NCBI GenBank assembly: GCA_963815285.1
Contig: CAWFGB010000001.1
Coordinates: 62,001 to 126,000 of the forward strand
Length of the DNA stretch: 64,000 bases
From: JACCSI01 sp963815285
GTDB lineage: Bacteria > Acidobacteriota > Vicinamibacteria > Vicinamibacterales > UBA2999
Reading direction: 5' to 3'
In this document: piece after piece, positions 43,219 to 54,360 of the stretch
Layout: each line of letters opens with the position of its first letter
How positions within the stretch are numbered: the first letter of the stretch is position 1
Position numbers and translations under genes: made by a program
The notes under the pieces: model-generated
What the model was told of the DNA's origin: nothing
The model's input: the letters and a program-made list of their open reading frames with translations, nothing else
Databases searched by the model: none

Positions 43219-45033
43219 GTGCCGGCGAGAATCTTGCGCAGCTCGTCGCCCTCCATGACTTCCTTGTCGAGCAGCCGCCGGGTCACGACCTCGAGGATGT
43301 CGCGCTTCTCGATAAGGATGCGCCGCGCTTCGTTGTGGGCCTCTGACACGATGATCTTCACTTCGTCGTCAATCAGCCGCGCGGTTTCTTCGCTGTGCAG
43401 GCCGCGCTCGGCGCCCTGTTGCGTATCGAGAAAATTGCGGCCCCGGCGCGCATCGTAGTTGACCGCGCCGAGCCGCTCGCTCATACCCCATTCGGTGACC
43501 ATCGAGCGGGCGATGTCCGTGACGCGCTGCAGATCGTTCTGTGCGCCGGTCGAGATCTCGCCCAAAGCGATTTCTTCAGCGGAGCGGCCGCCCAGGAGCA
43601 GCGCGAGCTGATTCATCAGATCTCGGCGCTGCATCAGGTAGCGATCCTCAATCGGCGTTTGCATCGTGTAGCCGAGCGCGCCAAACCCGCGCGCGACAAT
43701 CGAAATCTTGTGAACCGGATCGGTACCGGGCAGCGTGCTGGCGACAATCGCGTGGCCTGACTCGTGGTACGCGATGATTTCGCGTTCCTTGGTGCTCATC
43801 ACGCGCTTCTTCTCGAGCCCGGCAATCAGCCGGTCGATGGCTTCGTCGAAATCGCGCATGTCGACGTTCATCTTGTCGCGCCGCGCGGCCAGCAGCGCCG
43901 CCTCGTTGACGAGATTGGCGAGATCCGCGCCGGCAAACCCGGCGGTACGCACCGCGATCTTCATCAGATCGATTTCCGGGGCCAGCTTGACGTTGCGCAC
44001 GTGGATGCGAAGAACGGCTTCGCGGCCCTTCACGTCTGGCTTGTCGACGAGCACCTGGCGGTCGAACCGGCCGGGGCGGAGAAGGGCCGGGTCGAGCACC
44101 TCGGGGCGATTGGTGGCGCCCATGATGATGATCGCCTTGCGCGCGTCGAAGCCGTCCATCTCGGCGAGCAGCTGATTGAGGGTCTGCTCCCGCTCTTCGT
44201 GACTGCCAATCGGGCTCTGCTGGCGCACTTTGCCGAGCGCGTCGAGCTCGTCGATGAAGACGATGCAAGGCGCCTTGGCCTCGGCCTGCGCGAAGAGATC
44301 GCGGACGCGGGCAGCGCCGACGCCGACGAACATCTCGACGAATTCCGATCCGCTCAAGCTGAAGAAGGGCACCTTGGCCTCACCGGCGACGGCCCGTGCC
44401 AGCAGCGTCTTGCCGGTGCCCGGCGGGCCGACGAGCAGCACGCCCTTGGGGATCTTGCCACCCAGGCTCGTGTACTTCTTCGGCGTCTTGAGAAACTCCA
44501 CCACCTCGCGCAGCTCCTGCGCGGCTTCATCGACTCCCGCCACGTCGGCAAAGCTGACTTTGACGTCGTCTTCCGCGTAGATCTTCGCCTTGCTGCGCGC
44601 AAAGGACATGACCCCGCCTTCGGCGCCGCCGATGCGGCGGAAGAAGAACGTCCAGAGCGCGATGATGAGCAGCACCGGGACGAGCCAGCTGAGTACCTCA
44701 GGCAGCCAGCGGCTGACGACTTCGCCTTGGTACTGCACCGACGCCTGATCGAGTTCCTCGATCAACTTGGGATCCTCGATGCGCGTCGTCGTAAAGGTGG
44801 TCGGTCCGTCAGCCTTTTTCAATTGCCCGCGAATCGTCGTATCGCCGACGGCGACCTCGGCGACTTGACCGCTGCGCACCAGCTGTTTGAACTCGCTATA
44901 AGGGATCTGGCGGCCGGTGGGGGACAGCAGATACGCCTGTGCCAGCGCCAGCATCACGAGCGCGCCGAGCACCCACCAGATGGCGCTCGGCCGGGTCGGC
45001 GCGGCGCCTTTCTTCCCGGGAGGGAGCATCGGA

Positions 45034-45041
<8 letters not shown>
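43158..45041 (-). CDS. ftsH: ATP-dependent zinc metalloprotease FtsH
   Basis: A membrane AAA+ protease for quality control. The 627-residue product has two membrane segments (about 22-41 and 120-138) around a periplasmic domain, then Walker A GPPGTGKTLLARAVAGEA, Walker B IVFIDELDALG, the second region of homology RPEVLDPALLRPGRFDRQ, and the zinc site HESGHAIVA near residue 425. The pore motif is FVGVGAARVRDLF. It overlaps clpB by 8 bp and is the last gene of the hspR operon. Confidence 0.96.
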
Positions 45042-47646
<2,605 letters not shown>

Positions 47647-47652
47647 AATTTC

Positions 47653-48621
47653 TTATTTCTTCTCCAATGCTGCGAGCGCTTCGAAATGACGTCGTTCCTC
47701 GTCCGAGAGGGTCTTCGGCACCGCGACGTCAACGGTCGCGTATAGATCCCCTGGTTGTCCGTCCTTGCTCGTCGTCGGCAGGCCGTGCGTGCGGAGGCGG
47801 AACATCTGGCCGTTCTGAGTCGTCGGCGGGATCTTCAGGCGTAAGGCCTTACCCGCGAGAGTCGGCACCTCGACTTCGCCACCGAGCACCGCCGTGGTGA
47901 CCGGGACACTAACTTTGGTGAACAGGTCGCGGCCTTTCCGCTCGAAGCGCGGATGCGGCCGCAGCTTGACGCGCAGGTAGAGGTCGCCGCTCACACCGGC
48001 CCCGCTGCCGCGTTCGCCCTCGCCGGAGACGCGCACGCGCGACCCCTCGATCACGCCCGCGGGAATCCGCACCTCGACATTGCGATGCTGCCCGTTCTGG
48101 CTGATGCCCAACCGCTGTACGGTGCCGCGCAGGGCATCCTCGAGATCCAGCTCGATCTCGTGTTCGACGTCACGCCCCTTGGCCTGACGCGGCGCCCGCG
48201 TTCGGGTGCGGCGCTCGCCGCCGCCAAAAAAGGTCTTAAAGAAGTCGGAAAACGGGCTGTCGTCGTCGCCGAACATGCCGGCCATCTCGTCCTCGGTCAT
48301 CGGGCGGAAGCCGCCCGTACCGCCGGGCGCATAACTCCACTGACCGAACGGGCTGCCGGCGCCGCCCGGACCGCCGCCTTGCTGGGCCTGCTCGTACATC
48401 CGCCAGTTGGCACCGAGCTCGTCGTACTTCTTGCGCTTTGCCGGGTCACCCAGGACTTCGTTCGCCTCGTTGATTTCCTTGAACCGTGCTTCCGCCGCTT
48501 TGTCGCCTGGGTTCACGTCCGGATGGAACTTCCGGGCGAGCTTGCGAAACGCCTGCTTGATCTCCTTTTCGGAGGCGGTCTTCGTGACGCCGAGCGTTGC
48601 GTAATAGTCTTTGAAGTCCAC
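47653..48621 (-). CDS. DnaJ-family co-chaperone without zinc finger (CbpA type)
   Basis: A 322-residue J-domain protein. The J domain at 1-70 has the HPD motif in KFHPDVNPGD. A Gly/Phe-rich segment at about 80-130 leads to the two C-terminal beta domains (VEIRIPAGVIEG-like strands and LTLPPGTQ-like APTTQNGQMFRLRTHGLP). No CxxCxGxG zinc repeats are present, so it is the CbpA/DnaJ2 type. A GGGERRTRTRAPRQAKG basic stretch precedes the C-terminal part. hspR lies 2 bp upstream. Confidence 0.93.
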   Translation of the reverse strand: MDFKDYYATLGVTKTASEKEIKQAFRKLARKFHPDVNPGDKAAEARFKEINEANEVLGDPAKRKKYDELGANWRMYEQAQQGGGPGGAGSPFGQWSYAPGGTGGFRPMTEDEMAGMFGDDDSPFSDFFKTFFGGGERRTRTRAPRQAKGRDVEHEIELDLEDALRGTVQRLGISQNGQHRNVEVRIPAGVIEGSRVRVSGEGERGSGAGVSGDLYLRVKLRPHPRFERKGRDLFTKVSVPVTTAVLGGEVEVPTLAGKALRLKIPPTTQNGQMFRLRTHGLPTTSKDGQPGDLYATVDVAVPKTLSDEERRHFEALAALEKK

Positions 48622-48623
48622 GG

Positions 48624-48965
48624 TTACAGATCCAACAACTCGAACAGCTTGTTGATCTCGCGCAGCAGCCGTCGCCTGGTCGCGTTTTGCGCCAGCTGGC
48701 GTTCATCAGTGAGCGGCTGGATGCGGCGCATGACCTCGGCAATTTCGAGCAACTGCTGGACGCCGGCCAGGTTGACGCCCTGATCGTCCACCAGTCGCTT
48801 GATGAAGCGGAGCCGCTCAATCTCCTCCCGCGAGTAGTGACGCATGCTGCCGCCGGTGCGCGACGGCTGGATGAGCCCCAGCCGCTCGTACTTACGGAGT
48901 GTTTGGGGATGCATCTGCAGCATCCGCGCAGCCATCGAGATGAAAATCAATTCTTGAGTCGGCAC
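48624..48965 (-). CDS. hspR: Heat-shock repressor HspR (MerR family)
   Basis: HspR represses chaperone genes and is released on heat stress through DnaK. The 113-residue product has the MerR-type helix-turn-helix FISMAARMLQMHPQTLRKYERLGLIQPSRTGG, with the HspR hallmark PQTLRKYERLGL, and RHYSREEIERLRFIKRL. The C-terminal helix lacks effector cysteines. The GTG start at 48965 lies six bases after CATACT and inside a HAIR-like operator, so it should control itself and the dnaJ-clpB-ftsH genes behind it. Confidence 0.93.
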   Translation of the reverse strand: MPTQELIFISMAARMLQMHPQTLRKYERLGLIQPSRTGGSMRHYSREEIERLRFIKRLVDDQGVNLAGVQQLLEIAEVMRRIQPLTDERQLAQNATRRRLLREINKLFELLDL

Positions 48966-48973
48966 GTATCAAG
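48953..48973. promoter_or_regulatory. HAIR-like operator 1 (HspR site)
   Basis: CTTGAGT-N7-TATCAAG matches the HspR consensus CTTGAGT-N7-ACTCAAG with a perfect left arm on the plus strand and two mismatches in the other. It covers the hspR start codon and the end of its -10. Confidence 0.65.
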
Positions 48974-49000
48974 TATGAACATTGATACGGCATATGTCAA
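48972..49000 (-). promoter_or_regulatory. hspR operon promoter
   Basis: On the minus strand TTGACA (48995-49000), a 17-bp spacer and CATACT (48972-48977) form a strong sigma-70-type promoter. The -10 ends six bases before the GTG start, giving a leaderless mRNA. Confidence 0.7.
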
Positions 49001-49001
49001 G
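48981..49001. promoter_or_regulatory. HAIR-like operator 2 (HspR site)
   Basis: ATTGATA-N7-TGTCAAG is a weaker 7-7-7 match that keeps TTGA and TCAAG. It lies 28 bp from operator 1 and covers the -35 box. Confidence 0.5.
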
Positions 49002-49116
49002 GATCATGGGGTCCGCACCCTAGTACAAGCAATTCGGCGGGGTTGTGTGGCATCGTGTCGGTTCTCAACGAGTTGGATGCCGTCGTCTTCGAGCCTTCCC
49101 GAAACGGTTCGGCTCG

Positions 49117-49151
49117 GATTCATCTGATGGGGCGAGGATTCATCTGATGGC
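49117..49151. repeat. 15-bp direct repeat upstream of the first SDR gene
   Basis: GGATTCATCTGATGG occurs twice, at 49117 and 49137, a 20-bp period. The 228-bp gap 48966-49193 otherwise holds the hspR control region and no supported gene. Confidence 0.6.
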
Positions 49152-49193
49152 ACGTGGCGCCGGCTCGACGAGCGATGCTGGAGGGTTCATGCG

Positions 49194-49934
49194 ATGGAGT
49201 TGAACGATCGTGTCGTGCTCATTACCGGTGGCAAACGAATAGGTCAGATGGTGGCGCGCGAGCTCGCGGCTCGAGGAGCACACATTGGTGTCTCGTATCG
49301 CGGCTCCCGTACGGAAGCGCTGGCCACAGCAGCCGATGTTCAACAGGCGGGACGGAAGGCCGCGGTCGTGGCTGCCGATGTTGGGCAGCCGGCGGACTGC
49401 GTCAGGCTGATCGACACGGTCGTCTCGGAGCTGGGCCGCCTTGACGTGCTGGTCAACATGGCATCCATCTATCAGGAGACGCCGTTCGATGTGATGACCG
49501 AGCAGGACTGGCAACGCAACATCGACATCAACCTGCGCTCGGTGTTTCTCTGTGCCAAGGCCGCGGTGCCGCACATGCGCCGGCAAGGCGGCGGACGGAT
49601 CATCAACTTCGCCGATTGGCTCGCCAAGAGCGGTCGGCCGGCCTACAAAGGATTCGTCGCCTACTACACGGCCAAGGCCGGCGTCATTGCGCTCACCGAG
49701 GCGCTGGCGCTCGAACTGGCCGCCGACCAGATTCTGGTCAACGCGATCGCGCCGGGGCCAATCCTGCCGCCGCCTGACATGTCAATTGAGGAGCGCAACG
49801 AGGTGGCCGCGGCCACGCCGGTGGGCCGCTGGGGCGGTGAGATGGAGATCGCCAAAGCAGTTCGCACGCTGATCGAATCCGCGTTCATCACCGGGGAAAC
49901 CATTCGCGTCGATGGAGGACGTCATGTCCACTAG
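49194..49934 (+). CDS. SDR oxidoreductase, pteridine-reductase-like
   Basis: A short-chain dehydrogenase of 246 residues. The nucleotide motif is TGGKRIGQMVARELA, with Arg rather than Gly/Ser in the loop, suggesting NADP(H). NMASIYQ replaces the usual NNAG. The active site has Tyr-x3-Lys in YYTAKAGV, but the expected Ser is replaced by the segment INFADW. An Asp there is the trait of pteridine reductases (PTR1/FolM type). The stop overlaps the next SDR. Substrate is inference. Confidence 0.82.
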   Translation: MELNDRVVLITGGKRIGQMVARELAARGAHIGVSYRGSRTEALATAADVQQAGRKAAVVAADVGQPADCVRLIDTVVSELGRLDVLVNMASIYQETPFDVMTEQDWQRNIDINLRSVFLCAKAAVPHMRRQGGGRIINFADWLAKSGRPAYKGFVAYYTAKAGVIALTEALALELAADQILVNAIAPGPILPPPDMSIEERNEVAAATPVGRWGGEMEIAKAVRTLIESAFITGETIRVDGGRHVH

Positions 49935-50706
49935 TCCGAAACGCCTCGCGGGCAAGACCGCCCTCATCACCGGCGGCAGCCGCGGCATCGGGCACGGCCT
50001 TGCCATCCGTTTCGCTCACGAGGGCGCTAACGTCGTGATCAACTACGCGGCGGCGGTGGGCGCGGCTGAGGAAACGCTCGCCGCAGTGGTCGCCGCTGGC
50101 GCAAAGGCGACGCTGCTGCAGGCCGACGTCAGCTCCGTACCGGCGGTCACCGCGCTCATCGATGCCGCGGTGCGCGAGTTCGGCACGGTCGACATTCTCG
50201 TGAACAACGCCGGCGTCGAAACGCACGCGCCATTCTGGGAGGTCAAGGAGGCCGACTACGACCACGTCATGGACGTGAACGTCAAAGGGGCGTTCTTTGC
50301 CGCGCAGGCGCTGACGCGGCATCTGCGCGCCAGCGGACGACCCGGGCGCATCATCAACATCAGCTCGGTCCATGAGGACCTGGCGTTCCCGAACTTCGCC
50401 GCCTACTGCGCCAGCAAGGGCGCGATGCGCATGCTGGCGCGCACCCTGGCCGTCGAGCTCGGGCCACTGGGGATCACAATCAACAACATCGCGCCGGGAG
50501 CCATCGAAACACCGATCAACACGGCGCTGCTGAACGATCCGGTCAAGCTGGGCTCACTGTTGAAGCAGATTCCGCTCGGGCGATTGGGACAGCCCGGCGA
50601 CGTGGCGGGCCTCGCGGTGTTTCTCGCCTCGGAGGATGCGGGGTATGTGACCGGTTCGACGTTTGTGGTGGATGGTGGGCTGGGCGTGTTTTACGAAGAA
50701 CAGTGA
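49924..50706 (+). CDS. SDR family oxidoreductase (glucose 1-dehydrogenase-like)
   Basis: A classical SDR of 260 residues with TGGSRGIGHGLAIRFAHEG, NNAGVETHAPF, the catalytic Ser in INISSVHEDLAF, Tyr-x3-Lys in YCASKGAM, and the C-terminal GYVTGSTFVVDGG. The frame opens at 49912, but GGAGG five bases before ATG 49924 picks that codon. It overlaps the preceding SDR by 11 bp, so the two enzymes are probably made together. Members of this class oxidise sugars or polyols; a GH63 glucosidase lies convergent to it. Confidence 0.88.
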   Translation: MSTSPKRLAGKTALITGGSRGIGHGLAIRFAHEGANVVINYAAAVGAAEETLAAVVAAGAKATLLQADVSSVPAVTALIDAAVREFGTVDILVNNAGVETHAPFWEVKEADYDHVMDVNVKGAFFAAQALTRHLRASGRPGRIINISSVHEDLAFPNFAAYCASKGAMRMLARTLAVELGPLGITINNIAPGAIETPINTALLNDPVKLGSLLKQIPLGRLGQPGDVAGLAVFLASEDAGYVTGSTFVVDGGLGVFYEEQ

Positions 50707-50747
50707 AGGCAGGTAGGGCGGGTCCCTATCGGCCTCGCGCCGCGATC

Positions 50748-53417
50748 TCATACGGAGATGGCATCTTCGCGTTCGGAGGCAAGCGTGGGCCGACGCTCAC
50801 CGGACTGCTGTAGGAGCTTGGCGACGAGTGCGGTCCATCCAGTCTGGTGGCTGGCGCCCACGCCGGCTCCCGTATCGCCATGAAAATACTCATGAAATGG
50901 CACCAAGTCGCGCCAGTGGGGATCCAACTGAAAGATCCGGTTGTTACCGAAGACGGGTCGCTCGCCTTGCGGGTCACGCAGGAAAATGCTCGAGAGTCGC
51001 TGCGACAGCAACGCCGCTACCTCCGCGAGCGTGAGCATCTGTCCTGAACGCGCGGGGCATTCGACGCGCATCGCATCGCCGAAGTAGTGGTGAAACTTCT
51101 GCAGCGCCTCGATGAGCAGGAAGTTGGGCGGGAACCATACTGGTCCCCGCCAGTTCGAGTTGCCGCCGAAGAGTCCATCGGACGAGTCGGCCGGCTCGTA
51201 TTGCACCCGGTGCTCATAACCCTCGACCGTCAGGGTGTAGGGCTCCTCAGCGTGCCGACGCGAGAGGGCGCGCACGCCGTACGGTGAGAGGAACTCAGCC
51301 TCATCGAGCATCTTCTCGAGCACGCGAGCGAGGCGTTCCGGCCAGACGACGGCCAGGAGGCGGCGCTCGCGGGCGCCAGGCGTGCGCATGCACGCCACGT
51401 TGCGCGTGAGGTCGGCCCGATTGGCGATGAACCATTCCAGCCGTCGCTTGAAGTCCGGCAGCCGATCGAGCGCCTCGGGCTCGAGCGTTTCGACGGCAAA
51501 CAGCGGAATCAGCCCGACCATCGATCGCACTTTCAGCGGATGATGCGTGCCATCGGGCAGGTGCAACACGTCGTAATAGAACCCGTCCTCGTCATCCCAG
51601 AGCGAGCTGCCGTGGCTGTCCGCTGTGTTCATGGCGTGAGCAATGTAAAGGAAGTGCTCCCAGAATTTGCTGGCGACATCCTCGTAGGCGCGATTGCCTT
51701 CGGCGAGTTCCATCGCAATCGCCAGCATGTTGAGGCTGTACATCGCCATCCAACTCGTGCCGTCTGACTGTTCCAGATTGCCGCCGGTCGGCAGCGGCCT
51801 CGAGCGGTCGAAGACGCCGATGTTGTCGAGACCGAGGAAGCCGCCCTGGAAGACATTACGGCCCTCGGTGTCCTTGCGATTGACCCACCAGGTGAAGTTC
51901 AGTAGCAGCTTCTGAAAAACGCGCTCCAGAAACACGCGATCGCCGCGTCCGGTCCGCTTCTTCTCGATCTTGTAAACGCGCCACGCGGCCCAGGCATGGA
52001 CCGGCGGGTTGACATCGCCAAACGCCCACTCGTAGGCGGGGAGTTGCCCGTTGGGATGCATGTACCACTCGCGCAACATGAGCACGAGCTGTTCCTTGGC
52101 AAACTCGGCGTCCACCAGCGCCAGCGGCACCGAGTGAAAGGCGAGATCCCAGGCCGCGTACCAGGGATATTCCCATTTGTCGGGCATCGAGATGACGTCG
52201 GCGTTGTACAGGTGCGGCCACTGATGGTTGCGGCCCGTCCGACGCTCCTCCGGTGGTGGCGGCTGTGACGGATCACCGTTGAGCCAATCGCGAATCACAA
52301 AATGATAGAACTGCTTGGACCACAGCAGGCCGGCGAATGACTGGCGCATGACCTGCTGGGCATCGGCGCTGAGGGTGTCGGGAATGATCGTGGCGTAGAA
52401 CTCGTCGGCTTCTTCGCGGCGGAGATCGAACAGCCGATCGAACTCGACGCCGAAGAGGCCGTCGCCGAAGCTGGCCGCCTCCCGATCCGTGAGTCGCAGC
52501 CGCAAGGTCAGCGAGCCACCAGCACCAATCTCGCAGAAATAGCGCGCCGCCGCCTTGGTCCCGGTCTGCTCGGTGCTCAGCGCATCAACCCGTCCGTTGA
52601 CGACCGCGTCGTTGATGCCGTCCTTGAATGGCCCGGGCGCGTCGCTGCCGAACAGCCGCCGAGTGTTGGTCTCGTTCTCGGTCACGAGGACGTTGGGCAG
52701 GCCGTCGCAGTACAGATACCGGCGGCCATACCGCGGCTCATCGAGCGCGACAACCGAAGCGCCCGCTCGAGATGACGCCTGGTGCAGCACCGGTTTTTCC
52801 ACCGTCTCCTTCCACGACCAGTTATTGCGGAACCACACGGTCGGCAACACCTGCAAACGGGCCGCCTCGGGTGCACGGTTGTGCACCGTGATACGAATGG
52901 CAAGATCGTCCGGACCGCCCTTGGCGTACTCGGCGAAGACGTCGAAGTATCGATCGCCTTCGAACACGCCCGTGTCGACTAGCTCGAACTCAGGCGCCTC
53001 ACGCCCGCGACGCCGATTCTCCTCGACGAGTTCGGCGTAGGGAAACGCGCGCTGGGGATATTTGTATTGCCACCGCATGTACGAATGGGTCGGTGTGGAG
53101 TCCAGATAGAAGTAGTACTCCTTGACATCCTCACCATGATTGCCTTCGCTGCCGGTGAGGCCGAAGAGCCGTTCCTTGAGAATCGCATCCTGTTCGTTCC
53201 AGAGCGCGAGGGCGAAGCAGATGCGCTGGTGACGATCCGAGATTCCAGCCAGGCCGTCTTCGTTCCAGCGGTAGGCGCGCGACCGCGCGTGATCGTGGGG
53301 CAGGTAATCCCACGCCGTGCCGTGGGCGCTGTAGTCCTCGCGCACGGTGCCCCAGGCACGCTCGCTCAGATACGGGCCCCAACGCTTCCAGGTACTGCTG
53401 TCGACTCCGGTCCTCAT
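50748..53417 (-). CDS. GH63-type glucosidase (open frame; N-terminus shifted)
   Basis: A cytosolic glycoside hydrolase of the GH63/MGH1-like class, 889 residues. Landmarks are WGPYLSERAWGTVREDYS, WDYLPHDHARSRAYRWNEDGLAGISD, LFGLTGSEGNHGEDVKEYYFYLD, WYAAWDLAFHSV, and QLPAYEWAFGDVNPPVHAWA in the (alpha/alpha)6 barrel. Expected substrates are alpha-glucosides such as glucosylglycerate-type solutes or glycogen fragments. The open frame starts at ATG 53417, but the usual N-terminus (TAEARRLDEDRSRQ) lies in another frame just upstream. Confidence 0.88.
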   Translation of the reverse strand: MRTGVDSSTWKRWGPYLSERAWGTVREDYSAHGTAWDYLPHDHARSRAYRWNEDGLAGISDRHQRICFALALWNEQDAILKERLFGLTGSEGNHGEDVKEYYFYLDSTPTHSYMRWQYKYPQRAFPYAELVEENRRRGREAPEFELVDTGVFEGDRYFDVFAEYAKGGPDDLAIRITVHNRAPEAARLQVLPTVWFRNNWSWKETVEKPVLHQASSRAGASVVALDEPRYGRRYLYCDGLPNVLVTENETNTRRLFGSDAPGPFKDGINDAVVNGRVDALSTEQTGTKAAARYFCEIGAGGSLTLRLRLTDREAASFGDGLFGVEFDRLFDLRREEADEFYATIIPDTLSADAQQVMRQSFAGLLWSKQFYHFVIRDWLNGDPSQPPPPEERRTGRNHQWPHLYNADVISMPDKWEYPWYAAWDLAFHSVPLALVDAEFAKEQLVLMLREWYMHPNGQLPAYEWAFGDVNPPVHAWAAWRVYKIEKKRTGRGDRVFLERVFQKLLLNFTWWVNRKDTEGRNVFQGGFLGLDNIGVFDRSRPLPTGGNLEQSDGTSWMAMYSLNMLAIAMELAEGNRAYEDVASKFWEHFLYIAHAMNTADSHGSSLWDDEDGFYYDVLHLPDGTHHPLKVRSMVGLIPLFAVETLEPEALDRLPDFKRRLEWFIANRADLTRNVACMRTPGARERRLLAVVWPERLARVLEKMLDEAEFLSPYGVRALSRRHAEEPYTLTVEGYEHRVQYEPADSSDGLFGGNSNWRGPVWFPPNFLLIEALQKFHHYFGDAMRVECPARSGQMLTLAEVAALLSQRLSSIFLRDPQGERPVFGNNRIFQLDPHWRDLVPFHEYFHGDTGAGVGASHQTGWTALVAKLLQQSGERRPTLASEREDAISV

Positions 53418-53448
53418 CGAGCCGGCGTGCTTCTGCCGTCACAGCCAC
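53395..53448 (-). other. N-terminal codons of the GH63 glucosidase in a shifted frame
   Basis: GTG 53448, with GGAGG six bases upstream, opens MAVTAEARRLDEDRSRQQ, the expected N-terminus. Removing one base near 53394 joins it to TWKRWGPYLSERAWG of the main frame. It is either an assembly error or a true shift. Confidence 0.65.
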
Positions 53449-53574
53449 CTTTTCCCTCCAGTCGGAATCGTCGATGCGGACCGCCGTTTACGCCGCGCGG
53501 CTGCTCGTTTCAGGCGTGGTCGCGCGGACAGCTAATCAGACTGCAGCAAAACCTTACATATACTTAACGGCAAG
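53449..53574. promoter_or_regulatory. Divergent gap with terC -10 (TATACT)
   Basis: TATACT at 53559-53564 ends ten bases before the terC GTG at 53575. The rest of the gap shows no gene. I looked for a manganese (yybP-ykoY) riboswitch, which often precedes TerC genes, and did not recognise one. Confidence 0.45.
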
Positions 53575-54321
53575 GTGTTTTGGGACGTTCAAGCTGCTGA
53601 CCTGGTCACCGTCGGGTTGCTCGTGGCGCTCGAGGCGATCCTCAGTGCTGATAACGCAATGGTGCTCGCGGTGCTCGTATTGGGGCTGCCGCGACGTCAA
53701 CAACAGCAAGCGCTGCGCTACGGAATTGTGGGCGCTTTTGTCTTCCGCATTACAGCTATCGTTTTTGCGGCCCACATGATCGAGATCGTGTGGGTGCAGC
53801 TGCTGGGCGCGCTTTACCTGCTGTATCTGCCGTATCAACACTTCTTTGGCCACAAGGATGCGGAGCAACGTCGCTCGATCAAGCCAGCCCGCCCCTGGCT
53901 CGGGATGTCTGCCTTCTGGGCGACTGTCGTCAAAGTTGAACTCACGGATGTCGTGTTTGCCGTGGACTCGATCCTTGTCGCAGTGGCGATGTCGAACAAA
54001 CTGTGGGTCATTATCACCGGCGGGGTCCTCGGCATCATCGCGATGCGCGTGGTCATCGGGCAGCTGCTCGTCGTCGTGCAACGCTACCCAGCCCTGGTAG
54101 ATGGTGCGTTCATCATTATCGCGTGGGTCGGCATCAAGCTCCTGCTCGAGTACTTTCACAACATGCATTGGCTGGAATTCGTCGTGCCACGGTGGATGTC
54201 GCTCGGGCTGATTGTCGTGATTTTCACGGCTGCGCTGATTTACGCCCGCCGACATGGCGCCCAGCCACTCGAGGGGGGAGAGGAAGCCGCCGAGTTGCTG
54301 AAGAAGGAGGCCGGCCGCTGA
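53575..54321 (+). CDS. TerC-family integral membrane protein
   Basis: A 248-residue protein with about seven membrane segments. The two hallmark acidic motifs are LEAILSADNAMVLAVL (residues 20-35) and VELTDVVFAVDSILVAVAM (about 120-138). TerC/YkoY/Alx proteins export metals, manganese in particular, or protect metalated exoenzymes. The charged C-terminus (GGEEAAELLKKEAGR) is cytosolic. The start is a GTG; no ATG is available before the conserved region. Confidence 0.88.
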   Translation: MFWDVQAADLVTVGLLVALEAILSADNAMVLAVLVLGLPRRQQQQALRYGIVGAFVFRITAIVFAAHMIEIVWVQLLGALYLLYLPYQHFFGHKDAEQRRSIKPARPWLGMSAFWATVVKVELTDVVFAVDSILVAVAMSNKLWVIITGGVLGIIAMRVVIGQLLVVVQRYPALVDGAFIIIAWVGIKLLLEYFHNMHWLEFVVPRWMSLGLIVVIFTAALIYARRHGAQPLEGGEEAAELLKKEAGR

Positions 54322-54348
54322 GCATTTCCGCCAAACCCAGTATACGAC

Positions 54349-54354
54349 TACACT
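54349..54354 (+). promoter_or_regulatory. -10 box TACACT, leaderless GTG at 54361
   Basis: TACACT ends six bases before the GTG of the radical SAM gene, only 40 bp after the terC stop, so this gene can be made separately. Confidence 0.55.
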
Positions 54355-54360
54355 TACGAC

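Noticed and set aside
48687..49127. Plus-strand open frame across hspR and its promoter
   Set aside because: It is antisense to hspR and shows no domain.
53449..53574. yybP-ykoY manganese riboswitch before the TerC gene
   Set aside because: The conserved loops of that riboswitch were not recognisable, and the -10 box lies only ten bases before the start codon.
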